Notes: a model not told the origin generated them from the letters alone. Shown: positions 16,824-25,097, counted from the stretch's first letter. The stretch: 64,000 bases of DNA from Parapusillimonas sp013416435 (GCF_052180245.1 NZ_CP197474.1:1116001-1180000), one strand, 5' to 3'. Numbers and translations are program-made.

Positions 16824-17723
16824 TCATGGAGTGGGGCCCAGCGTCAGCCACAGAGGTATGGTGACTGCGGAAATCAGTGTGCCGATCGACATCGTTCCCG
16901 CGACCAGCCGCCCATCGCCGCCCATTCGAGCGGCCAGAACGTAGGCCGAGGAAGCGGTCGGCAGTGCGCTGAATAACAACAGCATCTGCCGTTCGACCAG
17001 GCTCAAATCCATTGCCCAGCCGATGAACAGTGCGGCAAGGGGGCTGAGCAGCAGGCGTACTGCCAGCATCCAGCTGATGAGCCTGCCGCTGTTGCGGCCC
17101 GCCTGAAGCGACAGGGTGGCGCCGACGCAAAGAAGGCCGATGGCAATGGCGCACGCACCCAGCCGCTTGAAGGTGATGTCCACGGGCTGGGGAATGGGAA
17201 TCTGAAGAAAGTTGAATGCCAGCGCGGTCAGGGTGGCGATGATGAAGGGATTGCGCAGGATCTCACCGAATACGCGGCCGCCGTTCTGCCGCGCGAGCCC
17301 GTGAACCGCCGCGATATTGACGATGGGGACGGCAAACCCCACCAGTATGGCCATGACGGTTTGGCCCGCCGCGCCCGCCAGCGGGCCGGCGAGGGACAGG
17401 CCGATATAAGTATTGAAGCGATAAGCGCACTGCGCGATCGATGCATGGGCCACCGGGTCGGGCCGCAGCACCGGGACCGCAAGCCATGCCAGCGCCACGC
17501 CAAAGGCCGTCAGCGCCACCACCGCCTGCAAAAGCGTGTACGCGCCCGAAATGCTGATGGGTGTCTGGGTGATGGACTGGAACAGAAGGGGCGGAAACAG
17601 AACGAAGTAAACGAGCTTTTCGGCGCCTTGGAAGAAATCGCGCGAGAACTGAAGCTTATGAAAAAGCACCCACCCCAGCGTGATGAGGAGAAAGTCGGGC
17701 AGTACGAGCTGGATGACGGCCAT
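16824..17723 (-). CDS. AEC-family membrane transporter (auxin efflux carrier-like)
   Basis: The 299-residue hydrophobic protein has about ten predicted membrane segments in two repeats of five. It opens VIQLVLPDFLLITLGWVLFHK and includes the conserved YRFNTYIGLSLA near the middle. These are features of the AEC family of permeases, which export organic anions. The substrate is not indicated. It heads a tightly spaced leftward run into tsaE, so co-transcription with cell-wall and tRNA genes is likely. Confidence 0.86.
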   Translation of the reverse strand: MAVIQLVLPDFLLITLGWVLFHKLQFSRDFFQGAEKLVYFVLFPPLLFQSITQTPISISGAYTLLQAVVALTAFGVALAWLAVPVLRPDPVAHASIAQCAYRFNTYIGLSLAGPLAGAAGQTVMAILVGFAVPIVNIAAVHGLARQNGGRVFGEILRNPFIIATLTALAFNFLQIPIPQPVDITFKRLGACAIAIGLLCVGATLSLQAGRNSGRLISWMLAVRLLLSPLAALFIGWAMDLSLVERQMLLLFSALPTASSAYVLAARMGGDGRLVAGTMSIGTLISAVTIPLWLTLGPTP

Positions 17724-17914
17724 AAAGCATGGGGGCTGGGAAGCCCACCGGAAAAACGGGCGGGTTTACTAGGGAAAAGGAGTATATCGGTAATAGGCGC
17801 GTAACGAGACAGCGGTAGCTCATTGCTGTTATCCTCCACGCTAATAAGGGAGCTTAGCGTAAATTCGCTCGCTTGTTTTCCGATTCATATGATTTCTTAC
17901 GGAGAGACTCATAC

Positions 17915-18904
17915 ATGGCAACACTCACCAAGAAGTTCGCCGCTTTGACCCTGGCCGCCGGCGTGGCCGCTGCCTTTGGATCCGGCGCAGCGCTTGCCGC
18001 CGACTATCCTTCGCAGCCCATCCGGGTCATCGTACCTTTTGCCCCGGGCGGCTCAACCGATATCGTCGCCCGCATCGTCACCCAGCGCATGGGGCAGGAA
18101 CTCGGCCAGACGATGGTCGTCGAGAACAAGGGCGGCGCCGGCGGCGCCATCGGTGCTGCGGAAGCGGCTCGCGCCAAGCCTGATGGCTATACGCTTTCGA
18201 TCGCCACGGTATCCACGATGGCCGTCAATTCGGCTTGCCGTCCCAATGATCTCCCATACGATCCCCTGAAGGACTTCGTTCCCGTCACCAATTTCGCGAA
18301 CGTTCCCAACGTGATCGAGGTCAATCCCAAGTTCCCGGCGAAGAACTTCAAGGAATTCGTCAAGGCCTTGAAAGACAATCCCGGCAAGTACACCCACGGC
18401 AGCTCGGGCACATGCTCGGTGCTCCACCTGTTCGGCGAAGCCTTCAAGCAAGCCACGGGCACTGATGCCATCCACGTTCCCTACAAGGGTTCGGGTCCCG
18501 CCGTCACCGATGCCGTCGGTGGCCAGATCGACAGCATGTTCGACAACCTGCCATCGTCCATGGGCCAGATCCAGGCCGGCAACCTGCGTGCGCTGGCCAT
18601 CGCCTGGCCCGAGCGCCTGAAGAGCCTGCCCGATGTCCCGACGCTGGCCGAAGAAGGCTATCCGCAGCTGAACCAGCCCGCCTGGTATGGCCTGCTGGCG
18701 CCCGCCGGCACTCCTCCTGAAGTCATCAAGAAGCTGCGCGACGCGGCCGTGGTGGCCCTGAAGGATCCTCAAGTCATCGATACCCTTGAAAAGCAGGGCG
18801 CTGCGCCCTCGGGCAACACCTCCGAAGAGTTCGCCAAGGAAATCAAGCAGCAATACGACTGGGCCAAGGAAGTCGTGGCCAAGGGCAACATCAAGCTCGA
18901 GTAG
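17915..18904 (+). CDS. Bug-family tripartite tricarboxylate transporter solute-binding protein
   Basis: The 329-residue protein starts with a Sec signal peptide (LTKKFAALTLAAGVAAAFGSGAALAA). The Bug/TctC fold follows: DYPSQPIRVIVPFAPGGSTDIVAR, VENKGGAGGAIGAAEAARAKPDGYTL, HVPYKGSGPAVTDAVGGQID and LPDVPTLAEEGYP. It binds a small carboxylate in the periplasm. No TctA or TctB membrane partner lies beside it, common for the very expanded Bug family in Alcaligenaceae. A GGAGAG Shine-Dalgarno supports this start over one 14 codons earlier. Two hairpins follow its stop. Confidence 0.95.
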   Translation: MATLTKKFAALTLAAGVAAAFGSGAALAADYPSQPIRVIVPFAPGGSTDIVARIVTQRMGQELGQTMVVENKGGAGGAIGAAEAARAKPDGYTLSIATVSTMAVNSACRPNDLPYDPLKDFVPVTNFANVPNVIEVNPKFPAKNFKEFVKALKDNPGKYTHGSSGTCSVLHLFGEAFKQATGTDAIHVPYKGSGPAVTDAVGGQIDSMFDNLPSSMGQIQAGNLRALAIAWPERLKSLPDVPTLAEEGYPQLNQPAWYGLLAPAGTPPEVIKKLRDAAVVALKDPQVIDTLEKQGAAPSGNTSEEFAKEIKQQYDWAKEVVAKGNIKLE

Positions 18905-18914
18905 TTTCTTTCAT

Positions 18915-18977
18915 GGCCGCGCCCCGCTTGGCGCGGCCGCCTGGATCAAAGAGCCGAGGAGATCCCTCGGCTTTTTT
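18915..18977 (+). terminator. Double hairpin with rho-independent terminator after the Bug gene
   Basis: A first hairpin GGCCGCGCC...GGCGCGGCC (18915-18938) is followed by AGCCGAGG-AGATC-CCTCGGCT and six T (18952-18977), an intrinsic terminator for rightward transcription. The second stem lies inside the coding end of nhaA on the opposite strand. Confidence 0.88.
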
Positions 18978-20316
18978 GACGCCTGGCATAGGCTACGCCC
19001 CAGGCCATGCCCAGTATCGCCGCGATGAGCGACCCCATCAGCACCCCCAGTTTGGCCGCATCCAGCAGGGAATCGTCGGTGAAGGCCAGCATGGCGATGA
19101 AGATCGACATGGTAAAGCCGATGCCCGCCAGCAGGCCGATGAGCCAGATACCGCCCCAGGTCACGCCGGGTGGCAGGCGACACCAGCCTATTCGTACCAT
19201 CAGCCAGCTCACCGTGACCACCCCGAGCGGCTTGCCGACCACAAGGGCCAGCATGATGCCTGCCACAACCCACTGCGCCCCGCCGGCCGCCATGTCCATG
19301 CCGCCCAGGCTGACGCCGGCATTCGCCAACGCGAACAGGGGCATCACGCCGTACGCCACCCATGGATGCAGCGCGGATTGCACGCGGACCACCGGCGGCA
19401 GCAGTTCTCGCTGGGCGAGGCGAAGCTGCCGTATGGGCTGCGCCAGATGCTGCGGGTCTGTCTTGTCATCGGCATCGCGCCCAGTCAGCTCCGCGGCGAT
19501 GCGAGCAAGCGCATCTTGGGGCCGCTCGCGCATGCGTACCGGCACCACGGGCGTCAGCAAGCCCAGCACCACGCCGGCCAGAGTGGGGTGAGCGCCGGTC
19601 ATCAGCAGGCCGGCCCAGACGATCGCGCCCGGCACCACGTAGGCGTAGGCCGAACCGATGCCCATCCGCTGCAGTCCGAGCACCAGCGCGAGGCCGGCGC
19701 CGGCCACCGCGAATCCTGTGTAGTCGAGTCCTGCCGAGTAGAACAGCGCGATGATGAGCACGGCGACGACGTCGTCGATGATTGCCAGAGCGAGCAGGAA
19801 AATACGCAGGTTGCCGGGAATCGAGCGCCCCAGCAGCGCCAGCACGCCCACTGCGAAGGCGATATCCGTAGCTGTCGGCACGGCCCAGCCGTGCTGGCGT
19901 ATGGCGTCGTCGTTCAGCGCCAGATAGATCAGGGCCGGCGCCACGACGCCGCCGAGAGCCGCTGCGATCGGCAGGCTGGCCTGGCGAAAATTGCTCAGCG
20001 CTCCCTGGTGCATCTCGCGCCGGATCTCCATGCCTACGACCAGGAAAAACACGGTCATCAATGCGTCGTTGATCCAGAAATGCAGCGATTGGGAAAATAC
20101 GAACCCGCCCAGCCCGAAGGAAAGGGGCGTGTGCCAGAGGTGGTGATAGCTATCGGCGAGCGGGGAGTTGGCCCAGATCAGTGCCGCCGCCGCTGCAGTC
20201 AACAGTACGATGCCGCTGACGGCTTCGATGTGGAGAAAGCGTTCGAGCGCGGCGAAGGCGTGTTCGGTCAAGCGTTGGGCGCGGGGCAAGTCTTGCCCTG
20301 ATAGGTGTCGATTCAT
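18946..20316 (-). CDS. nhaA: Na+/H+ antiporter NhaA
   Basis: The ~456-residue membrane protein matches NhaA: FLHIEAVSGIVLLTAAAAALIWANS, FWINDALMTVFFLVVGMEIRREM, the pore-lining Asp pair region AVPTATDIAFAVGVLALLG and LALAIIDDVVAVLIIALFY, and GIGFTMSIFIA late in the protein. It exchanges external protons for internal sodium. It is longer than E. coli NhaA because of an extra cytoplasmic loop around DALARIAAELTGRDADD. The start is uncertain; the ATG at NRHLSGQDL is chosen. Its last codons encode the terminator stem of the convergent Bug gene. Confidence 0.94.
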   Translation of the reverse strand: MNRHLSGQDLPRAQRLTEHAFAALERFLHIEAVSGIVLLTAAAAALIWANSPLADSYHHLWHTPLSFGLGGFVFSQSLHFWINDALMTVFFLVVGMEIRREMHQGALSNFRQASLPIAAALGGVVAPALIYLALNDDAIRQHGWAVPTATDIAFAVGVLALLGRSIPGNLRIFLLALAIIDDVVAVLIIALFYSAGLDYTGFAVAGAGLALVLGLQRMGIGSAYAYVVPGAIVWAGLLMTGAHPTLAGVVLGLLTPVVPVRMRERPQDALARIAAELTGRDADDKTDPQHLAQPIRQLRLAQRELLPPVVRVQSALHPWVAYGVMPLFALANAGVSLGGMDMAAGGAQWVVAGIMLALVVGKPLGVVTVSWLMVRIGWCRLPPGVTWGGIWLIGLLAGIGFTMSIFIAMLAFTDDSLLDAAKLGVLMGSLIAAILGMAWGVAYARRQKSRGISSAL

Positions 20317-20651
20317 GGTCGTGGCAGCTCCGCGCGGCGGCCCGACCTGCGCATGAGCCTGTCTCGCTGCGACGGCGGCGGACACCCAGCCGTTATTCTA
20401 CACTGCGCAGGGTTTTTGCAAAGTGCCTTATAATCACAGCCCGCAATGCAGTCCCTGTAGTTAAGAGGGAGCTCTACAGACAAAAAGTGATAATAATCAA
20501 GTCGGTAGGTGAGTGCTGTAGCGATTTTGTAGCAGTTTTCGGCGCATTGGGGCGAATTTGCAGGGAGATCACGCCAGGGGCGGGGGCTGATTTTATCTGT
20601 GGTAGAACTCGCATCTTGCGGTGCTGTGACGGTTGGGGCATCTTCATACGC
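20317..20651 (+). promoter_or_regulatory. Gene-poor junction with TATAAT promoter element; possible phage left border
   Basis: No convincing gene lies between the nhaA start and the 28-codon ORF. A consensus -10 TATAAT is at 20429-20434 (rightward) without a good -35. It is followed by GTCCCTGTAG, resembling the first bases of some tRNA genes. A short dyad CTGTAG...CTACAG follows, but no tRNA cloverleaf can be folded. Base composition drops to the right, so the host/phage junction probably lies within this stretch. Confidence 0.4.
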
Positions 20652-20738
20652 ATGCCAATCGAGATCGTTCCTTACACCTTTATTTGCGCCGGCGCCGCGG
20701 CGTTTTTTGTGTTGTATCTGCTAGGGAAGGGCGACTGA
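20652..20738 (+). CDS. Putative 28-residue single-span membrane peptide
   Basis: A short ORF encodes MPIEIVPYTF followed by a hydrophobic stretch ICAGAAAFFVLYLLG and a charged end. The frame is open further upstream, but only this segment looks like protein. No clear Shine-Dalgarno is visible. It lies just inside the likely phage left border and 52 bp before the next gene. No family is recognised, so this is a weak call resting on the membrane-span pattern. Confidence 0.35.
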   Translation: MPIEIVPYTFICAGAAAFFVLYLLGKGD

Positions 20739-20790
20739 GCGGGTTTCCGTGCTAAAAATACTGTGTTTTTGACCAGCATTTTGAGCCGCC

Positions 20791-21051
20791 ATGGACAGCC
20801 CCTTTCCCCTCACCCGCCAGCAGTTGATCGAGATCCGGGACCGCCACAAGGGCGACCCCGATGTACGCGCCCTACTCTTGGAGATCAAGCGGCAGCACAA
20901 GGTAATCTTGCTGGCCGAGCAGTATCGGCGCTCAATCGATCGGGCATGGAAGGAAGAAACGGAAAGCCAGCTGGTGGCGCTGCACCAGTTCCGGCTGTTG
21001 CTGCAGGATGAATTGGGCAGGTTCGCGGACGATCCGCCGATGCCGTATTGA
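20791..21051 (+). CDS. Small hypothetical protein, mostly helical
   Basis: The 86-residue protein begins MDSPFPLTRQQLIEIRDRHK, is rich in charged residues and Leu, and looks wholly alpha-helical. No motif allows a functional assignment. Such proteins are common near the ends of betaproteobacterial prophages. The gene stands alone before a ~320-bp regulatory region with two palindromes, so it is probably the last gene before the XRE-ImmA operon. Confidence 0.6.
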   Translation: MDSPFPLTRQQLIEIRDRHKGDPDVRALLLEIKRQHKVILLAEQYRRSIDRAWKEETESQLVALHQFRLLLQDELGRFADDPPMPY

Positions 21052-21167
21052 GGTGGGTGGCCGATGCAGGCTCACCTGCGCCGAGCCAAAGCGAAGAATT
21101 TCAGCTGGAAAACCCGGATAGCGAAGAATGGCGATTCGGTTGACAAAACCTGCCCATTTTCAGGATC

Positions 21168-21285
21168 GGTTGTCATGGCATGGTGACAACCAATGGTGAA
21201 ATAAGGGATCGTCCCGCTACGCTGATAGCTACATGTATAAGTAACGCGCGAATGCTGCAGAATTTCAACCGTATCGGTTGAAATT
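21168..21285. promoter_or_regulatory. Two operator-like palindromes upstream of the XRE/ImmA operon
   Basis: The 317 bp between 21052 and 21368 carry no gene. They hold GGTTGTCA-N8-TGACAACC (21168-21191) and a perfect AATTTCAACCG-TAT-CGGTTGAAATT (21261-21285). A related GGTTGACAAAACC is at 21138-21150. All share a GGTTG half-site. These are likely operators for the XRE protein encoded 84 bp downstream. Confidence 0.65.
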
Positions 21286-21368
21286 TCCACCCGGTTGTGG
21301 TCAAATTAATAAAAATACATACCGCGACCTATTTCGGGCGCGAGACGCAGTACAAAAGGACGACTGAA

Positions 21369-21755
21369 ATGGCACTCACTGAATTTGGTAAAGCTGTGCG
21401 GAAAGCACGCATAGACACCGGGCAAACGCTCCTTGGCATGGCGGCCGTGTTGGAGACAACCGCCTCGTTTTTGAGTGCAATGGAGACCGGTCGCAAAAAA
21501 GTTGGTGCCGGGTGGGTTGAAAAAATCGACCGATTCTTTAGGGAGCGCGGCGTTGCCGTTCCCCGGTTGAAGGAGTTGGCAGCTGTGGCAAATGAGTCCG
21601 TATCGTTGGAAGGTTTGCCGCTTCAGCAACAGATGTTAGTAGCCGGGTTTGCTCGGTCTAGGTTTACGGCCGAGGAACTCAAGCAGATCGCTGAGCTACT
21701 CGGGAAGATCAACAACAAGAAAAGTGATAATGACCAGGATGCAGGAAAATTATGA
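21369..21755 (+). CDS. XRE-family helix-turn-helix regulator
   Basis: The 128-residue protein has an N-terminal HTH (LTEFGKAVRKARIDTGQTLLGMAAVLETTASFLSAMETGRKKV) typical of Cro/CI-like DNA binding. A short helical C-terminal region follows. The start is set by AAAGGA 8 nt upstream. It overlaps the following ImmA/IrrE protease gene by 26 bp. The pair resembles ImmR-ImmA modules, in which the protease inactivates the repressor to induce a mobile element. Two palindromes upstream suggest autoregulation. Confidence 0.85.
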   Translation: MALTEFGKAVRKARIDTGQTLLGMAAVLETTASFLSAMETGRKKVGAGWVEKIDRFFRERGVAVPRLKELAAVANESVSLEGLPLQQQMLVAGFARSRFTAEELKQIAELLGKINNKKSDNDQDAGKL

Positions 21756-22206
21756 ACTGAAGGGGAACCGGGTAGCGCGTCTCAACTTGGAAGACATACG
21801 GTTCCGTGCTAAGCGATTTGGGGAAATTTTGCGAATCGATCGTCACACGCCAGCGAAGATTGAGCAGTTTGTGGAGAACCTTTCGCAGGAAAACATTTGC
21901 ATCGATCCGGTGGACGATGCGGAATGGTGCTTCGTCACGGACGCAATATGCATTCCTGAAGATTTCACCATCAGAATGCCGCACAGCACATTTGTAAAGC
22001 TGTGCCGAGGCGATCGGAACGCAATTGGGCTCTTATTTCACGAGCTGGGACACCTCATGCTGGGCCACAAGGCAGTGTTGCACAGTGAGCGGTCCTCTCC
22101 ACCAACCCCCGAGGAAGATTCGGAACTCCAAGCCGACATGTTCGCTACCTTTGTCATGGCGCGCATGAAGTTGGGAGAGGTGGGACAACTATGCTTTGCT
22201 TTCTGA
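21730..22206 (+). CDS. ImmA/IrrE-family metallopeptidase
   Basis: The ~158-residue protein contains the zinc-protease motif FHELGHLMLGH, with a downstream Glu-rich ELQADMFATFVMA that supplies the third ligand. The N-terminal half has AKRFGEILRI... and CIPEDFTIRMP typical of the family. ImmA-type proteases cleave the partner XRE repressor encoded just upstream, which this gene overlaps. Start candidates are MTRMQ and MQENY three codons later. A role in derepressing part of the element is inferred. Confidence 0.88.
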   Translation: MTRMQENYELKGNRVARLNLEDIRFRAKRFGEILRIDRHTPAKIEQFVENLSQENICIDPVDDAEWCFVTDAICIPEDFTIRMPHSTFVKLCRGDRNAIGLLFHELGHLMLGHKAVLHSERSSPPTPEEDSELQADMFATFVMARMKLGEVGQLCFAF

Positions 22207-22400
22207 TGACGGCCGTGGCTACGGTCAGAAAAAGAAAGGAGCCGAGGATGTAATCCATGGCTCCATTCCAACCCGGAGAGCCGCGACAGGCGACGCGACT
22301 CAACGGCAAGTGCATCTTGTGAAACTACGTTTGGCGACGAGAAGTTTAACACGGTGTCACGCCACTGGGCAATCCTTCGCCTGAAAGGAGGTGACTATGT

Positions 22401-22544
22401 GTGTCGAAACAACTGAGCTTTGATTTCCCCATTCCACCAGGAATGAAACTAATCTTTCGTCCCTACATAACGCTGAAAAATGGTCAGCGCCTGTGGGCCA
22501 AGCAGTGCGGCAAGAGAGCATTTCCGCTCCTAGTCCCGGCTTAA
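22401..22544 (+). CDS. 47-residue conserved small phage protein
   Basis: A GTG-started ORF encodes MSKQLSFDFPIPPGMKLIFR and ends with ITLKNGQRLWAKQCGKRAFPLLVPA. An unusually strong AAAGGAGGTGA lies 7 nt before the GTG. An ATG four bases earlier in another frame gives only eight codons. Short proteins with a KLIFRPxITLKxGxRLxA core often occur beside XRE/ImmA modules in mobile elements. Function is unknown. The strong ribosome site and family-like core support a real gene despite its size. Confidence 0.65.
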   Translation: MSKQLSFDFPIPPGMKLIFRPYITLKNGQRLWAKQCGKRAFPLLVPA

Positions 22545-22844
22545 CCCAACCAGCGACCGTTCTAGCCAAACGGTCGCTGTCCTGCGCCGGCCGCCCTCCA
22601 GCGGCATTTGAATTCGGCCAGGAGCCCGTGCATGCACATCATAGCTGCGCTATTTTAACCCGATCACCGCTCCCACATACCCCTGCAGCCCGTTCACTTC
22701 GCCGGTCGACGCGCCGCGTCATAAGCCTCTCCAACGTAGCTGCGTGGCCACCCTAGCAACTGTTGGCGGGCAGGAGAAACCCGAGGAGACGTAGGTTGGG
22801 TTTGGGGATAGGATGGCGCGGTGCTCATAACATAGGACGACAAA
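22545..22844. other. 300-bp stretch without a recognisable gene
   Basis: Neither strand gives a plausible coding frame with a start site. No strong repeat, terminator or tRNA is seen. It probably carries the promoter of the downstream gene. Confidence 0.5.
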
Positions 22845-23519
22845 ATGGTGACCTTTGCGACACACCGCTCGTTGGCCGAAGAGCTTGAGCGTGCTTTTTC
22901 CCTACAAAGCCTCGTTGACAAATCTCTCAAGAAGGCCGGCCCAACACCCAGCCAGAAGACTATTCTAAGCGGCGCGCTCTATCATTTATCGTGCGAACAC
23001 GCCTCGTCGATGTTGCTGCTTATCGAAGCGAAGAAAGTAGGAAGTGCGTTAGCGCTCGCACGTCCCGCGTACGACGCCTTGCTGCGTGGAGCGTGGGTGT
23101 CCTACTGCGCCTCGGCTGATCAAATTGAACAAATAAGCGATAAGAAGGCTGATTTCCCGGGAAATAAGGATATCAGCGCTGGCGTTGAGAAAGCCGCTCC
23201 AGCCGAATTGCGGTCGACTTTGAGCGTAATGCACCGAGCAGTGCCTGTTGCGATCCGCCACGGGTTAACCCACGGCGGTGTCGAGCAATTAATGCACCGA
23301 TTTGATGGGACAACAATCAGAGCAAATTTTTCGTCAGATACCGTAATTGGCTTTGTAAGATTAGCGACGTTAGTTATGCTTGGCAGTGCCATCGGCATTG
23401 CGCGGCAGCCTGGTGGCGACCTGGACCCCATCGACGTCCTTCACTTATTCTTATCGAGCTTTACTCAGGATGACACCGAGGCACGCGCGATGATCGACAG
23501 ACTTGCTGATGAGTGCTGA
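22845..23519 (+). CDS. Hypothetical helical protein (accessory phage gene)
   Basis: The 224-residue protein is almost all alpha-helical. It has segments such as GALYHLSCEHASSMLLLIEAKKVGSALALARPAYDALLRGAW and HRAVPVAIRHGLTHGG. The pattern recalls DUF6988-type proteins of unknown function often found in prophages, but this is only a resemblance. It stands alone, with lower GC than the host part, between the XRE-ImmA region and the lysis genes. A lysogenic-conversion or defence role is possible but unsupported. Confidence 0.65.
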   Translation: MVTFATHRSLAEELERAFSLQSLVDKSLKKAGPTPSQKTILSGALYHLSCEHASSMLLLIEAKKVGSALALARPAYDALLRGAWVSYCASADQIEQISDKKADFPGNKDISAGVEKAAPAELRSTLSVMHRAVPVAIRHGLTHGGVEQLMHRFDGTTIRANFSSDTVIGFVRLATLVMLGSAIGIARQPGGDLDPIDVLHLFLSSFTQDDTEARAMIDRLADEC

Positions 23520-23651
23520 ACTTATCGCCCCGCCCCTCGCGTGCGTCTAGGCCTCGATTCGCATTTGGAGTAGCGGTCGCGCCGGAATCGATCTCGGTCC
23601 CTGCTGCATAATTTGTACGTGTATGCCGAGGCAAGCCTCAAGGGAGCGCCC

Positions 23652-24146
23652 ATGGTCAGCCGAATTGAAATCGTGAAAGCCGAGAACGAAAGAAATGTCT
23701 TCCGAATTTTCTTGGAGAGCCGCGGGCTGACCGCAGAGAACTTCTATAGCAGAATCCCGCCCGAACCCGATATTCTGTATCACCCTCCAGACGGGGCTGC
23801 TGTCGCCTTCGAGCTAGCCGAAGCTGCAGACGAAGACCTGAGCCGGCTCACTTCCAGAATAAAGCAGCTAGGACAGCCTGCTGTTGACGAAGTCGAAGCC
23901 TCCGGGTTCGCGAGTTACGGTGATCCCATACCCGATCTCATTAAGAAGAAGTTCGGAAAGCGGTATCAGACTGATTGGCCTATACACCTGCTGGTTTACA
24001 CTGACGGCAGATGTATCACGCCCGATAGCGTAGCCATCCCCACGGCCCAAATGTGGATAGACGCGATGAATGATCCGATTCCGTTTGACGCAGTTTGGTT
24101 TATGGGGGACAGTGCCCCGCAACTGATCTGGGAAAAGCAAGGATGA
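23652..24146 (+). CDS. Hypothetical protein, possible nuclease-like fold
   Basis: The 164-residue protein begins MVSRIEIVKAENERNVFRIF, with GGGAG upstream. It contains PDILYHPPDGAAVAFELAEAADEDLSRL, a P-D...F-E-L-A-E pattern seen in some small endonuclease-like proteins. It is not enough for assignment. The C-terminal half has IHLLVYTDGR and WFMGDSAPQLIW. It ends four bases before the convergent spanin gene. As an isolated rightward gene beyond the lysis cassette it is a candidate accessory (moron) gene. Confidence 0.6.
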   Translation: MVSRIEIVKAENERNVFRIFLESRGLTAENFYSRIPPEPDILYHPPDGAAVAFELAEAADEDLSRLTSRIKQLGQPAVDEVEASGFASYGDPIPDLIKKKFGKRYQTDWPIHLLVYTDGRCITPDSVAIPTAQMWIDAMNDPIPFDAVWFMGDSAPQLIWEKQG

Positions 24147-24150
24147 CTGC

Positions 24151-24396
24151 TTATGGACACCGCTGCGCCCTCAGCCGATTATGAACCAGCAGATCGTCGG
24201 CGAGTTCGTCGGTCAAGATGTCCGCCTGGCTCACCCTGAAGGGCTTGGTCCAATAGCAACTGGTGTCAATCACGCGACCAGTTGCGCCGCAGCTCGCTAA
24301 GAGAGGCCCCAGGAGGCATGCTGCGCACAGCATCTTCCACCGCGCCGCGATCTGTCGCAGCCTTGAGCGCCTCGGCTGTTTGCCTTGTCCTTTCAT
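24151..24396 (-). CDS. Rz1-like outer-membrane spanin lipoprotein
   Basis: The 81-residue product has a lipoprotein signal with lipobox LLASC. Its C-terminal part (DTSCYWTKPFRVSQADILTDELADDLLVHNRLRAQRC) follows the pattern of phage Rz1-like proteins with paired Cys. It would sit in the outer membrane and pair with the inner-membrane spanin. Its gene starts inside the i-spanin gene in another frame. A shorter start at MLCAACLLGP is possible. It is the last gene of the leftward late operon. Confidence 0.75.
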   Translation of the reverse strand: MKGQGKQPRRSRLRQIAARWKMLCAACLLGPLLASCGATGRVIDTSCYWTKPFRVSQADILTDELADDLLVHNRLRAQRCP

Positions 24397-24520
24397 CGCT
24401 TATCCCTTGATCGTATTTGTGTGAGCCGTACAGCAGCACGGCGCCGATGATGGCCAGCATGGCCAGAGCGCCGGCGAGCGGCTTCCAGTAGCGGCGAATG
24501 AACAGCCAGACACTAAGCAT
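24266..24520 (-). CDS. Rz-like inner-membrane spanin
   Basis: The ~84-residue protein has one N-terminal membrane span (PLAGALAMLAIIGAVLLYGS). A short charged periplasmic region (DQGISDERTRQTAEALKAATDRGAVEDAV) follows, expected to be helical. It overlaps the endolysin end by 8 bp and contains the start of the Rz1-like gene in another frame. This is the usual nested Rz/Rz1 arrangement. It is shorter than lambda Rz (153 residues). Together the spanins fuse the membranes at the last step of lysis. Confidence 0.72.
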   Translation of the reverse strand: MLSVWLFIRRYWKPLAGALAMLAIIGAVLLYGSHKYDQGISDERTRQTAEALKAATDRGAVEDAVRSMPPGASLSELRRNWSRD

Positions 24521-25097
24521 CGTCGGCTCCATAGTTGAGATTGCCGGCCACACGCCGCGCCCAGCCCTTACCGAAGCTTGGCCAAGTCGAGAGCTTGGTA
24601 TAAAACTCCAGCCGCGCCGCGTTGAACCTGGCCAGCACGTCGGTGACGGTCATACGTTGGGCGGCAGCCATGGTGACTGGTCCGATTGCGCCATCGTCCG
24701 CCACGCCCGCGGCGCGCTGCAGGAAGCGGATGCTGTTGCCGATGCCGTGGTTGACCGCCGCGTCGAATACCTGAAAGGCAATGGCGCCGTCGAACTCATC
24801 GCACCTGGCGCGCTGCCAGTACGCGACGCGGTAGATCTCCCGGGCCTGCTCACGGGTCAGGTCGCGCATGCTGCCGGTGTAGCCAGCTTCGCGCGCTGTG
24901 CGCAGAGTGATGCCCCAGTTGGTTTCGCCGCCCCGGTCGTCCGGGTGATTGACGTAGCCGCCCTCATGGCCGATCAGGCGCTCAAACGCGATGTCGAACG
25001 TAACAATGCTACCCGGCAGAGGCGGCGCGGCAGGCGAGGTGATGGGCGGTACCGAGGTCTTGGGTTTGGCACCAAAAAGATTCGATAGCCAGCTCAT
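24513..25097 (-). CDS. Endolysin, GH108-type muramidase with peptidoglycan-binding domain
   Basis: The 194-residue protein has the GH108 signature with catalytic Glu in LIGHEGGYVNHPDDRGGETNWGIT. A C-terminal PG_binding_3-like region (AFQVFDAAVNHGIGNSIRFLQRAAGV...GAIGPVTMAA) follows. It hydrolyses the glycan backbone of peptidoglycan. There is no signal or SAR anchor, so release depends on a holin. The ATG is preceded by AAGGAG and overlaps the stop of the small membrane protein gene by ATGA, giving a holin-endolysin-spanin cassette. Confidence 0.9.
   Translation of the reverse strand: MSWLSNLFGAKPKTSVPPITSPAAPPLPGSIVTFDIAFERLIGHEGGYVNHPDDRGGETNWGITLRTAREAGYTGSMRDLTREQAREIYRVAYWQRARCDEFDGAIAFQVFDAAVNHGIGNSIRFLQRAAGVADDGAIGPVTMAAAQRMTVTDVLARFNAARLEFYTKLSTWPSFGKGWARRVAGNLNYGADDA

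Noticed and set aside
20436..20475. 5' part of a tRNA gene as phage attachment site
   Set aside because: GTCCCTGTAG resembles a tRNA start and follows a TATAAT, but no D, anticodon or T arm can be folded and the matching right end is outside the window.
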